From a virus: 30,421 nt of DNA. The position numbers and the translations under genes were made by a program. The stretch spans positions 1-30,421 of the IMG/VR virus record IMGVR_UViG_3300027782_000260. One strand, written 5' to 3'. The notes beneath the pieces are model-generated. The model did not search any database, was not told where the DNA came from, and saw only the letters and a list, made by a program, of their open reading frames with translations. Shown piece after piece: positions 13,837 to 20,211 of this stretch; position 1 is the stretch's first letter, and each line of letters starts with the position of its first letter.

Positions 13837-15350
13837 ATTATTTGTCAGTTTGTAGTGGGATTGAGGCGGCTACAGTAGGCTGGCATTCTTTAGGCTGGCA
13901 ACCTGTTGCTTTTTCTGAGATTGAAAAATTCCCATGTTCTGCATTGGCGCACCATTATCCTGATGTGCCTAACTGGGGCGATATGACTAAATTTAAGGAG
14001 TGGCCAGATGCAAATGTCAATGTTCTCGTTGGAGGAACCCCCTGCCAATCTTTCAGTGTCGCAGGACTCCGAAAAGGATTGGCAGACCCGCGTGGCAACC
14101 TCATGCTTACGTATCTTGCCATTGCTGCAAAGTATAGCCCCGAGTGGTTGGTTTGGGAAAACGTGCCCGGCGTCTTGTCCAGTAACGGAGGACGAGATTT
14201 TGCCAGCCTCCTTCGAGGGATGGGGCAACTCGGGTATGGGTTCGCCTACCGAATTCTTGACGCTCAATACTTTGGAGTTCCCCAGCGGCGCAGACGCGTG
14301 TTCGTTGTCGGATGTGCTGGAGGTTGGCAACGTGCCGCAGCGGTTCTTTTTGAGCGCCACAGCTTGCAAAGGCATATTGCGCCGCGCAGAGAAGCGGGGC
14401 AAAGAGTTGCCAAAACAGTTACAGCAAGCCTTAAAACAGGTGGCGCAGACTACGATACAAAAGAATTGATCGGCGGGATTGATTACGAGAACAACGGTCA
14501 TGGCCCTACTGGCCCTACTGGCCCTTTGCTGAAAGGTTCGCCGACCGGTGGCGGCAGACCGTTACCTGCTATCGCTTATGGCGTAGCTGGGGCATTGGAT
14601 ACGCAATGCGGTGGAGAAAAACTTACCCATCAATCGGTTGTCAACGGGCACGTTTTGCCGGTTATGGGAACGCTAACGACGCGCACATTTACGGCACTTG
14701 GCGCGCGTGATATCAAGGAAGGCGCACTCGTTCCGATGATTTCCCACTCCTTGCGTGGCGAAGGCTTCGACGCTAGCGAGGACGGGACGGGGCGCGGGAC
14801 GCCGTTGGTGCCGATCCAGAACGCGCTGCGCGGCAAGTCGCAGAACGGGTTAGGCATTGGCGAAGGTGGGGAGCCGATGTACACGCTGGACAAGGCGAGT
14901 CAGCACGCGGTTGCCTTTGCCCATCAAGCAGGCGGCGCGCAGACCACGTTAGGCTACGACCAGGAGCGCGGAACCGCGCCTACGCTGCCGAAATGTCAGA
15001 CGCTGGCAGTGGCGATTTTTAAAAGCGGCCAAAGCGCGGCCGCGCGTAGCATCGGATACAGCGAACACTTGGCGCCAACACTGTCATCGTCTGACGAAGA
15101 TAATCGCATACCTAAGCTTTTGCAAGCCATGCAAGTACGCCGCCTGACCCCGCGAGAGTGCGAGAGGCTACAGGGCTTCCCCGACGATTACACGCTCGTC
15201 CAGTACCGCAACAAGCCAGCCGCTGATGGGCCGCGCTACAAGGCACTCGGCAACAGCATGGCAGTGCCAGTGATGGCATGGATCGGCAAAAGAATTCAAC
15301 AAGTGGAGGAAATAACATGCACCACAAAGCAAAAATACCATTCAGCATAG
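13833..15350 (+). CDS. C5-cytosine DNA methyltransferase (Dcm family)
   Basis: A 505-residue methyltransferase. Visible motifs: I (LSVCSGIEAATVGW, residues 4-17), IV with catalytic Cys (GGTPCQSFS, Pro70-Cys71), VI (ENV, 109-111), VIII (QRRRRVFVVG, 151-160), IX (RRLTPRECERLQGFP) and X (GNSMAVPV). About 250 residues between VIII and IX form an unusually long target-recognition region containing GPTGPTGP and recurring segments such as SHSLRG, QNALRG and APTL. It methylates cytosine in phage DNA, probably against host restriction; the target is unknown. Its frame also encloses a second gene at 14008-14469. Confidence 0.92.
   Translation: MNYLSVCSGIEAATVGWHSLGWQPVAFSEIEKFPCSALAHHYPDVPNWGDMTKFKEWPDANVNVLVGGTPCQSFSVAGLRKGLADPRGNLMLTYLAIAAKYSPEWLVWENVPGVLSSNGGRDFASLLRGMGQLGYGFAYRILDAQYFGVPQRRRRVFVVGCAGGWQRAAAVLFERHSLQRHIAPRREAGQRVAKTVTASLKTGGADYDTKELIGGIDYENNGHGPTGPTGPLLKGSPTGGGRPLPAIAYGVAGALDTQCGGEKLTHQSVVNGHVLPVMGTLTTRTFTALGARDIKEGALVPMISHSLRGEGFDASEDGTGRGTPLVPIQNALRGKSQNGLGIGEGGEPMYTLDKASQHAVAFAHQAGGAQTTLGYDQERGTAPTLPKCQTLAVAIFKSGQSAAARSIGYSEHLAPTLSSSDEDNRIPKLLQAMQVRRLTPRECERLQGFPDDYTLVQYRNKPAADGPRYKALGNSMAVPVMAWIGKRIQQVEEITCTTKQKYHSA
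14008..14469 (+). CDS. Overprinted gene inside the methyltransferase (153 aa)
   Basis: A 153-codon frame shifted by one base and wholly inside the methyltransferase gene, covering its codons 59-212. It has its own ribosome site: AAGGAG at 13995-14000, seven bases before the ATG. The product looks protein-like rather than random: MQMSMFSLEEPPANLSVS, SGWFGKTCPASCP, GWGNSGMGSPTEF, ADACSLSDVLEVGNVPQRFF and LSATACKGILRRAEKRGKEL. I recall similar sequences (SDVLE..VPQRYFLS..AC.GILRRAEKRGK) as hypothetical phage proteins accompanying such methyltransferases. The function is unknown; a partner or regulator of the enzyme is conceivable. The two proteins share DNA that also codes for motifs IV, VI and VIII. 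Confidence 0.7.
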   Translation: MQMSMFSLEEPPANLSVSQDSEKDWQTRVATSCLRILPLLQSIAPSGWFGKTCPASCPVTEDEILPASFEGWGNSGMGSPTEFLTLNTLEFPSGADACSLSDVLEVGNVPQRFFLSATACKGILRRAEKRGKELPKQLQQALKQVAQTTIQKN

Positions 15351-15475
15351 TGCAGGAAGCCCGCCACCAGCGGCAGCGGTTTGGCAGGGCATACTCGGTC
15401 ATCGCTGCTTTTTACGATGTCAGCATATGGACTGTGCGCGATTGGTGCGAGTATCGAACAAGGGTGGCAAGATGA
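15317..15475 (+). CDS. Small HTH-type DNA-binding protein (52 aa)
   Basis: A 52-residue basic protein: MHHKAKIPFSIVQEARHQRQ, then YSVIAAFYDVSIWTVRDWCE. The second part matches a helix-turn-helix (helix, turn at YDVS, recognition helix WTVRDWCEY). GGAGGA lies six bases before the ATG at 15317, inside the end of the methyltransferase gene. The stop overlaps the next start (ATGA). It is probably a small transcription or replication regulator. Confidence 0.65.
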   Translation: MHHKAKIPFSIVQEARHQRQRFGRAYSVIAAFYDVSIWTVRDWCEYRTRVAR

Positions 15476-15666
15476 ACGTCAAAAACGTAATACGCCCACC
15501 GGACATGACCTGTTCTTTCTGCGGCGGCAAGGGGTTTCAGACAATTGAACGGGCCGCTGGGCAAAGTTTTGTGTGCAAGGACTGCCGCAAGACATATAAG
15601 CGCAAGTCAACGAGTGGATCCGGCGTTATTGCGGGGCCGGTTTATCATCGGACGCAGGAATTATAG
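15472..15666 (+). CDS. Zinc-ribbon protein (64 aa)
   Basis: A 64-residue basic protein with CSFC (about residues 13-16) and CKDC (about 34-37) separated by 17 residues, a standard zinc ribbon, followed by a Lys/Arg/Ser-rich tail. The start is coupled to the HTH gene upstream (ATGA) behind AGGGTGG. It lies just before the primase-helicase gene, so a role in replication or transcription is likely, but the family is not identified. Confidence 0.65.
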   Translation: MNVKNVIRPPDMTCSFCGGKGFQTIERAAGQSFVCKDCRKTYKRKSTSGSGVIAGPVYHRTQEL

Positions 15667-15675
15667 GGGTGCGAC

Positions 15676-17646
15676 ATGGTTGAGAATGATTCTGTAGTCG
15701 AGCTGCATCCAAAGGTCTTGCTGGATGCTGCACTGAAATACGCGCTGCGGGGATTCCGTGTGCTGCCACTGAACAGCATCCGGCAAGGCGTCTGCACTTG
15801 CGGCGATTCCGATTGTCGCTCGCCTGGCAAACATCCGCTGACCGCACACGGGGCGACCGAGGCCAGCAGCGACGAAATGACGATCCGCGGCTGGTGGTCT
15901 AAGTGGCCGACTGCCAATATCGGGCTGGCGATGGGTGACGCGGGATGCGTGGCGCTAGATGTGGACACGCGCAATAACGGCCACCTGAGTTGGGAGGCGC
16001 TGATACAGGCTAACGGGGCCCTACCAGAGACTCCTACGCAGCGCAGCGGTAACGGGTGGCACTACCTAGTCAGGATCGACACTGCGGCCGTCAAACGCTG
16101 CCGTGGCAAGCTGGCGCAGGGGATTGACGTCAAGGCCAACGGCTATATCGTGGCCGAGCCATCCATCCATCATTCTGGGCGCCGGTATGCTTGGGATGAC
16201 GGGCTGGATCTGCTGGCCGGATTCACCCCGGCACGCGCCCCTGTCTGGCTCGAACGCATGTTGATGGAACCGGCAGCGGAAGCGGGTGCGGCGCCCAGCT
16301 CGCCAAACTTAGGCAATTACACACTGCCGGCACAACTCGCAGAGGCCGCAGACGCGCTGACAGTGCTGGATGCCGAGGATTATCACCAGTGGATCGAGGC
16401 AGGCATGGCGCTACACGCGACCGGCTTGGGCGATCTGGCATATCAAGTCTGGGTGGACTGGTCCGGCCGGTCGGGGAAGTTTGACCACAAGGTGCAGCGG
16501 GCAAAATGGTTGTCGTTTTCAACCAATCGGGCCGCAGGCGTGACGATCAAAACCTTATTTTCTCGCGCCCAGTCGGCAGGATGGATAAACCCCATGTCAG
16601 GCACCAGCTCTGCACCGAAGGCATCCGCACCAGTTTCCAAGCTGATTGCAGAAACCGGAGAAACCTTCGTTGCCGGGTTCAAACCGCCGGAATACACCAT
16701 TGAGGGCGTGCTGCTGCGCGGCTATCTCTACGGTATCACAGGAAAGAGCAACGCCGGTAAAACCGCCATTGCCGTCAGCCTGGCGGCGTGCGTCGGCGCC
16801 GGTAAGTCATTTGGCCGGCACCAGTCGGTTGTCGGCCGCGTGCTCTATCTAGCCGGCGAGAATCCAGAGGATATTCGGTTACGCATTAAAGCCTACTGCG
16901 TTTCCATGTTTATGCCGGACGCCTTTAATAATGTCACCTTTATCAGCCGGTCATTCAGCATTACGCAGCATTTTGAGGAATTAATGGAATTGTCGGAATT
17001 AGTCGGCGGCTTTGATTTGGTGCTGGTGGACGGCAAAACGTCATTTTTTAGCGGTGACGAGGAAAACGACAACACTCAGGCTTACGCACAGGCGCTTGAG
17101 CTGCGCTCATTAACGCGGTTGGTAGGTCTGCCTTCCGTGGCGGTGCTGTGCCACCCAAACCGCGCCGTAGAGGGCGCAGAGGGGCTATTGCCGCGTGGTG
17201 GATCGGCATTTTTGAATGAGCTGGACGGCAACTTGACCGCCTGGAACTCCGGTGGCGTGGTCAGCCTGTCTCAGAACAAAATCCGCGGCGCTGACTTTGA
17301 GCCGGTCAAAATCAAACTCGATGTATTCGTTTTTCCAGACATAAAGACTAATTTCGGCACGCCGATCACCTCGGTTATTGCCAAACCGCTAAACATGAAC
17401 GAATCCGAATTGCTCGAAGAACAGGCCGAATCGGAAGAAAACCGCTTGCTGGCGCTGGTTAATTCCAATTCCAAAGCAACGCTGCGGGAATGGGCTACGC
17501 TGCTCGGCTGGAACGATCGCAACGGTCAGCCGATGGTGTCAAAGGTCAGCCGCACACTCAACCAATTAAAGGCCGATAAAATGGTCAGAAAGGTGCGGAA
17601 GAATTGGAAAATAACGACCGCTGGAAAGGCCGAAATTGGTGGTTAA
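15676..17646 (+). CDS. Bifunctional primase-polymerase / RepA-type helicase
   Basis: A 656-residue replication protein. Residues about 15-185 form an archaeo-eukaryotic-type prim-pol domain: ALDVD (Asp95, Asp97), GWHY (His129) and GIDVK (Asp151) are the expected catalytic residues. A Cys-bearing insert (CTCGDSDC, 40-47) may bind zinc. Residues about 225-305 resemble a primase C-terminal domain (YHQWIEAGMALH). Residues about 340-545 form a RecA-type ATPase with Walker A GKSNAGKT (356-363), Walker B LVLVDG (448-453) and CHPN (492-495). The end (about 580-656) is winged-helix-like. It makes primers and unwinds DNA. GGGGTG precedes the ATG, and the repeat-rich probable origin follows the stop. 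Confidence 0.88.
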   Translation: MVENDSVVELHPKVLLDAALKYALRGFRVLPLNSIRQGVCTCGDSDCRSPGKHPLTAHGATEASSDEMTIRGWWSKWPTANIGLAMGDAGCVALDVDTRNNGHLSWEALIQANGALPETPTQRSGNGWHYLVRIDTAAVKRCRGKLAQGIDVKANGYIVAEPSIHHSGRRYAWDDGLDLLAGFTPARAPVWLERMLMEPAAEAGAAPSSPNLGNYTLPAQLAEAADALTVLDAEDYHQWIEAGMALHATGLGDLAYQVWVDWSGRSGKFDHKVQRAKWLSFSTNRAAGVTIKTLFSRAQSAGWINPMSGTSSAPKASAPVSKLIAETGETFVAGFKPPEYTIEGVLLRGYLYGITGKSNAGKTAIAVSLAACVGAGKSFGRHQSVVGRVLYLAGENPEDIRLRIKAYCVSMFMPDAFNNVTFISRSFSITQHFEELMELSELVGGFDLVLVDGKTSFFSGDEENDNTQAYAQALELRSLTRLVGLPSVAVLCHPNRAVEGAEGLLPRGGSAFLNELDGNLTAWNSGGVVSLSQNKIRGADFEPVKIKLDVFVFPDIKTNFGTPITSVIAKPLNMNESELLEEQAESEENRLLALVNSNSKATLREWATLLGWNDRNGQPMVSKVSRTLNQLKADKMVRKVRKNWKITTAGKAEIGG

Positions 17647-17670
17647 AAAGTGTGTCAAAAAGTGTATTTC

Positions 17671-17890
17671 TTGTTCCGCGTTTGTTCCACGTTATAAAGT
17701 GATTTAAAAAATGGAACAGAACAGGGTGTTTTGTTCCAAAATGGAAATTCAGTAAAATGTAATAGTTTCAAATGTTTAGTGCTGTTTTGTTCCATAAAAA
17801 AGTGCGGAACAAACCATATGGGTTTAGAACAAAAAAGGATGGATTTGTTCCATCCTTTGTTTCCTATAGGTGGAACAAGAAGTGGAACAA
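17671..17890. repeat. TTGTTCC/GGAACAA repeat cluster, probable iteron origin
   Basis: Eight exact copies of one 7-base motif in 220 bases: TTGTTCC starting at 17671, 17682, 17731, 17787 and 17845, and GGAACAA at 17806, 17872 and 17884. Near-copies lie at 17713 (GGAACAG) and 17826 (AGAACAA). The wider consensus is about TTTGTTCCAY. The 280-base block 17647-17926 has no gene, is clearly AT-rich and follows the primase-helicase gene. Spacing is irregular and both orientations occur, so it resembles binding sites for an initiator or regulator, most simply a replication origin. An 8-bp inverted pair is at 17786-17813. Confidence 0.7.
17834..17858 (+). terminator. Hairpin within the repeat block (terminator or origin hairpin)
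   Basis: AAAGGATGG (17834-17842), loop ATTTGTT, CCATCCTTT (17850-17858) make a perfect 9-bp stem followed by GTTTCC. The loop and 3' arm overlap one TTGTTCC copy. It could end transcription of the replication operon, but the downstream T-run is short, so an origin hairpin is equally possible. Confidence 0.5.
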
Positions 17891-17926
17891 GAGCAGTTTT
17901 TATTGATTAAAAAATAGGCAAATGAC

Positions 17927-18235
17927 ATGACACCAACCCAACGCAGCCTAGCAGCTCTCCGCGAACTCGGTTACCTGGTCGAAGTGGTCGAGAAATGGAA
18001 CAGTTTTACCCGAACGCGGAAAGATTTGTGGGGCTGGGCCGATCTGCTGGCCATCCGGCGCGGCGAGGTGCTCGCGGTCCAGGTCACCAGTGAGGGCGTG
18101 GCCAATCGGGTTAAAAAGGTTATGGACTCGGAAACCATCGGTCGGGTGCGCGAGGCTGGGGTGCGGGTTGAAATTCACGGCTGGCGTAAGAACGTAAAAG
18201 GGCGCTACGTGCAGCGAGTGGTCGACCTCTCTTGA
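17927..18235 (+). CDS. PD-(D/E)XK resolvase/VRR-NUC-like protein (102 aa)
   Basis: A 102-residue protein: MTPTQRSLAALRELGYLVEV, then TRKDLWGWADLLAIRRGEVL and AVQVTSEG, followed by IGRVREAGVRVEIHGWRK. This matches a common phage family with the small PD-(D/E)XK resolvase/VRR-NUC core: Asp39 and the AVQ strand stand at the D and (E/Q)xK positions, with Gln52 in place of the acidic residue. It could process branched DNA during replication or packaging. It lies directly after the repeat block and just before the late promoter. No strong ribosome site precedes its ATG. Confidence 0.7.
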   Translation: MTPTQRSLAALRELGYLVEVVEKWNSFTRTRKDLWGWADLLAIRRGEVLAVQVTSEGVANRVKKVMDSETIGRVREAGVRVEIHGWRKNVKGRYVQRVVDLS

Positions 18236-18260
18236 CAGCACATTGTTTAGGCACTAATCT
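18232..18260 (+). promoter_or_regulatory. Candidate sigma70 promoter for the late operon
   Basis: TTGACA (18232-18237), 17 bases, then TAATCT (18255-18260). The -35 is perfect with optimal spacing; the -10 is weak (three of six), which would suit a promoter needing help. It overlaps the end of the resolvase-like gene and lies about 100 bases before the first late gene. Confidence 0.6.
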
Positions 18261-18302
18261 GCTGTTGCGTTGATCTCCTCCGTGATACGCACTCCCCCGC
18301 GA

Positions 18303-18347
18303 AACGGCGACTTGGATGTTGCGGGCATCCTCCCGGCGGTCGCCGTT
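18303..18347 (+). promoter_or_regulatory. Structured leader RNA before the late operon
   Basis: AACGGCGAC (18303-18311) pairs perfectly with GTCGCCGTT (18339-18347), enclosing a second stem GGATG/CATCC (18314-18318 with 18326-18330, 7-base loop) and an unpaired 8-base CCCGG-containing segment. Just downstream GCCT-TGAA-AGGC (18348-18359) forms another small hairpin that holds the AAAGG ribosome site of the 18364 gene. There is no T-run, so it looks like a regulatory or stabilising 5' leader rather than a terminator. Confidence 0.55.
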
Positions 18348-18363
18348 GCCTTGAAAGGCACGC

Positions 18364-18732
18364 ATGGCTGATGTTGCTGATGTTGCTGATTTTGTTCTGG
18401 TGCTACTGCACAGTGGCACCAATGCACATCTATTGCATCTTAAAACCGATAGTTACAGCAAGCACAAAGCCTTGCAAAAATACTACGAAACAATCATCGA
18501 ACGCGTTGATGATTTTGTCGAAAACTATCAAGGTCGATATGATTTAATTACCGGCTATTCATCCGATTATCATCTGCCGATTGACGAGCCAGTTAAATAC
18601 ATGACCGGCTTAAAAGATTTTGTCGAAGAATCACGCAAGCATTTACCGCAAGATTCTGAGCTGGTCCAGTTGGTCGATAATATCGCAGAGCTTATAAACT
18701 CTACACTCTACAAACTTCGTTTTCTTCATTAA
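18364..18732 (+). CDS. DUF5856-like helical protein (122 aa), ferritin/Dps-like look
   Basis: A 122-residue, mainly helical protein. The stretch LLHLKTDSYSKHKALQKYYE followed by IERVDDFVENYQGRYDLITGY matches DUF5856-type phage proteins, whose pattern (H..K..SY..HKAL..FY, then D.. E.YQG) resembles a ferritin/Dps-like bundle. Metal-binding use of these residues is a family-level guess. The first codons are a tandem repeat (GCTGATGTT twice plus GCTGAT, giving ADVADVAD), probably arisen by slippage. AAAGG in a small hairpin precedes the ATG. It is the first gene of the late operon. Confidence 0.65.
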   Translation: MADVADVADFVLVLLHSGTNAHLLHLKTDSYSKHKALQKYYETIIERVDDFVENYQGRYDLITGYSSDYHLPIDEPVKYMTGLKDFVEESRKHLPQDSELVQLVDNIAELINSTLYKLRFLH

Positions 18733-18743
18733 GGAAAATCATC

Positions 18744-18932
18744 ATGGCTTATGGAAATAATGCAAAAATGCCGGCTGGCGTTGTGTCATCCGACAAAACA
18801 ACCGACAAAAAAGAACCGATGCGCAATGATAATGGTATGGGTATGAAAGACAAGACCGGCGCCGACAAGCAATTCAACACCGGCCGCAGCGAGAGCATGT
18901 GCTATACGCACGATCGTAAATCCTGCCAGTAA
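18744..18932 (+). CDS. Small hydrophilic protein (62 aa)
   Basis: A 62-residue, strongly hydrophilic and probably disordered protein rich in Lys, Asp, Gly, Met and Asn (for example KTTDKKEPMRNDNGMGMKDK), ending in CYTHDRKSCQ. AAGGA lies eight bases before the ATG. It is followed immediately by a terminator-type hairpin. No family recognised; a small structural or assembly protein is possible. Confidence 0.6.
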   Translation: MAYGNNAKMPAGVVSSDKTTDKKEPMRNDNGMGMKDKTGADKQFNTGRSESMCYTHDRKSCQ

Positions 18933-18936
18933 AAGC

Positions 18937-18970
18937 GAAAGCCCGACACTTCTGAGATGCCGGGCTTTCT
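18937..18970 (+). terminator. Rho-independent-type terminator (partial)
   Basis: GAAAGCCCG (18937-18945), 15-base loop, CGGGCTTTC (18961-18969), then T. A perfect 9-bp stem directly after the 62-residue gene. The T-run is short and late genes continue downstream, so it probably only reduces read-through. Confidence 0.65.
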
Positions 18971-18996
18971 AACCATGCCAATTGGGAGAAATTGAA

Positions 18997-19233
18997 ATGG
19001 CTGAATCTGACATTATAGAAAATTGTAGCTTTTGTCGATTTTTTAGAAATCATCAAATAATGGGAAACTGCAGACGTTTCCCGCTGATGCAGAACAAGCA
19101 CGAAACCGATTGGTGCGGTGAATTTGTCCGTATTGCCGGTTTGGAACCGATCCACACCAGTGTGCCGACAACCATCACACTCATGCCGCCCCCACAGCGC
19201 AAACGTGGCCGGCCGGTGAAGGTGGCAGCATGA
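18997..19233 (+). CDS. Cys-rich small protein (78 aa)
   Basis: A 78-residue protein: MAESDIIENCSFCRFFRNHQ, then MGNCRRFP and WCGEF, giving four Cys (about 10, 13, 24 and 42) suited to a metal or Fe-S site. The tail is Pro-rich and then basic (PPPQRKRGRPVKVAA), resembling an AT-hook core (RGRP). GGGAG lies eight bases before the ATG; a TTG 15 bases upstream is an alternative. It is coupled to the co-chaperonin gene (ATGA). Confidence 0.65.
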   Translation: MAESDIIENCSFCRFFRNHQIMGNCRRFPLMQNKHETDWCGEFVRIAGLEPIHTSVPTTITLMPPPQRKRGRPVKVAA

Positions 19234-19487
19234 TCCGGCCGATGGGTAACAAGGTCGTTGTCAAGCCACTGGTGCGGCAGCTGTCAAGCGTGTTGATCGT
19301 TAAAAACACGGAACCCTTCAACGAGGGAACTGTGGTGGCGACAGGACCAAAAGCAACCGAAATATCAGTCGGTGATTTTATTAAATATGGTAACGGGGAT
19401 TATCTTAAGTGGCCAACGCATAATATTGACGGTCAGGATTATCAGATCATCTCCGAAATGGACATTTGTGCAGTCGTAACTCAATAA
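19230..19487 (+). CDS. GroES-like co-chaperonin
   Basis: An 85-residue Cpn10 fold: MIRPMGNKVVVKPLVRQLSS is the first strand region, VLIVKNTEPFNEGTVVATGP covers the mobile-loop position and the conserved G.VVA.GP, then VGDFIKYG, DGQDYQIISEMDIC and AVV. This is the GroES order at near-normal length. Phage co-chaperonins (for example T4 gp31) cap host GroEL to fold virion proteins. It lies upstream of the terminase, portal and coat genes, so helping coat folding is a natural inference. The start overlaps the preceding gene by four bases. Confidence 0.8.
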   Translation: MIRPMGNKVVVKPLVRQLSSVLIVKNTEPFNEGTVVATGPKATEISVGDFIKYGNGDYLKWPTHNIDGQDYQIISEMDICAVVTQ

Positions 19488-19496
19488 GGAAAAATC

Positions 19497-19937
19497 ATGG
19501 CAAATTCAATTGCAATAGGCGTGGCGTATCAAGATCAGGATATTATTAACGCAAACAATTCTTTGGTGAATGCCGTCACGGGTCAATTCGGTTACAACAC
19601 CGGCAGCTCGACCGCGGTGCCAACTGCGGTAACGCAAGCAACCAGCAAATCAACCGGTGTGACCGTGAACGCGCCTTGCGGAACAATTACAATGAACAAC
19701 GCCGCACTTGCTGCTGGCGTTGAAGTCGCATTTGTTGTGACGAATTCGATGGTATCAGCATACGATGTGCCGGTTGTTGCCATCAAATCCGGTGCGACTA
19801 CGGCAGGCACTTATTTGTTGTCGATTGCGACGGTTGCTGCCGGATCGTTCACGATTGCTGTGTCAAATGCCAGTGCAGGGTCATTGTCGGAAGCTCTCGT
19901 GATTTCATTTGCTCTTGTTCACGTTGCACAGCAATAA
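19497..19937 (+). CDS. Beta-rich virion protein, paralogous to 28380-28925
   Basis: A 146-residue protein rich in Ala, Val, Thr, Ser and Gly with alternating hydrophobics. From residue 45 (VTQATSKSTGVTVN) to the end (GSLSEALVISFALVHVA) it aligns with the C-terminal half of the 28380-28925 product, sharing GTITMNNAALAA, TAGTYLL and GSLSEA. It is probably a capsid decoration or fibre-type protein. AAGGAAAAATC precedes the ATG. Confidence 0.65.
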   Translation: MANSIAIGVAYQDQDIINANNSLVNAVTGQFGYNTGSSTAVPTAVTQATSKSTGVTVNAPCGTITMNNAALAAGVEVAFVVTNSMVSAYDVPVVAIKSGATTAGTYLLSIATVAAGSFTIAVSNASAGSLSEALVISFALVHVAQQ

Positions 19938-20111
19938 ATGATAACGGTTGACTCGCTTAAAGCGAAAATTACTGCGCTCGAGGCTGAATTGCAAAAGGCA
20001 AACGTCTTTGTGATTCAAGCCCAGGCGACGATCGGCGCTTATCAATCACTCATCATCGACTTAGAGGCACCTCATGCCATTGAAGAAATCAACCAGCCCG
20101 AAAGCGTTTGA
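19938..20111 (+). CDS. Small coiled-coil protein (57 aa)
   Basis: A 57-residue frame: MITVDSLKAKITALEAELQK, then VIQAQATIGAYQSLIIDLE, a clear amphipathic coiled coil. It starts directly after the preceding stop (TAAATG), and its last 38 bases overlap the next gene. It is probably a real coupled gene; the function is unknown (perhaps a small assembly factor). Confidence 0.55.
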   Translation: MITVDSLKAKITALEAELQKANVFVIQAQATIGAYQSLIIDLEAPHAIEEINQPESV

Positions 20112-20211
20112 GAAAAACATCAAGGCAGAAGTGAAAGCCGGAAAGCCCATAAAACAGGCCGTGGCGATCGCTTATTCCGTGAAACGCGAAGCGGCGAAGA
20201 AGAAACGATGA
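20074..20211 (+). CDS. Small basic protein (45 aa)
   Basis: A 45-residue Lys-rich protein, MPLKKSTSPKAFEKNIKAEV followed by GKPIKQAVAIAYSVKREA, a pattern seen often in phage genomes near terminase genes (AVAIAYSVKR). GAGG lies eight bases before the ATG. It overlaps the coiled-coil gene upstream and is coupled to the next (ATGA). The function is unknown; nucleic-acid binding is suggested by charge. Confidence 0.7.
   Translation: MPLKKSTSPKAFEKNIKAEVKAGKPIKQAVAIAYSVKREAAKKKR

Noticed and set aside
13890-14501. 203-codon antisense frame opposite the methyltransferase and its overprinted gene
   Set aside because: The product looks unlike known proteins and it would require a third coding use of the same DNA; it is a by-product of the two rightward frames.
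17647-17926. CRISPR array or satellite repeat
   Set aside because: The repeats are only 7 bases, in both orientations and irregularly spaced, with no spacer pattern.
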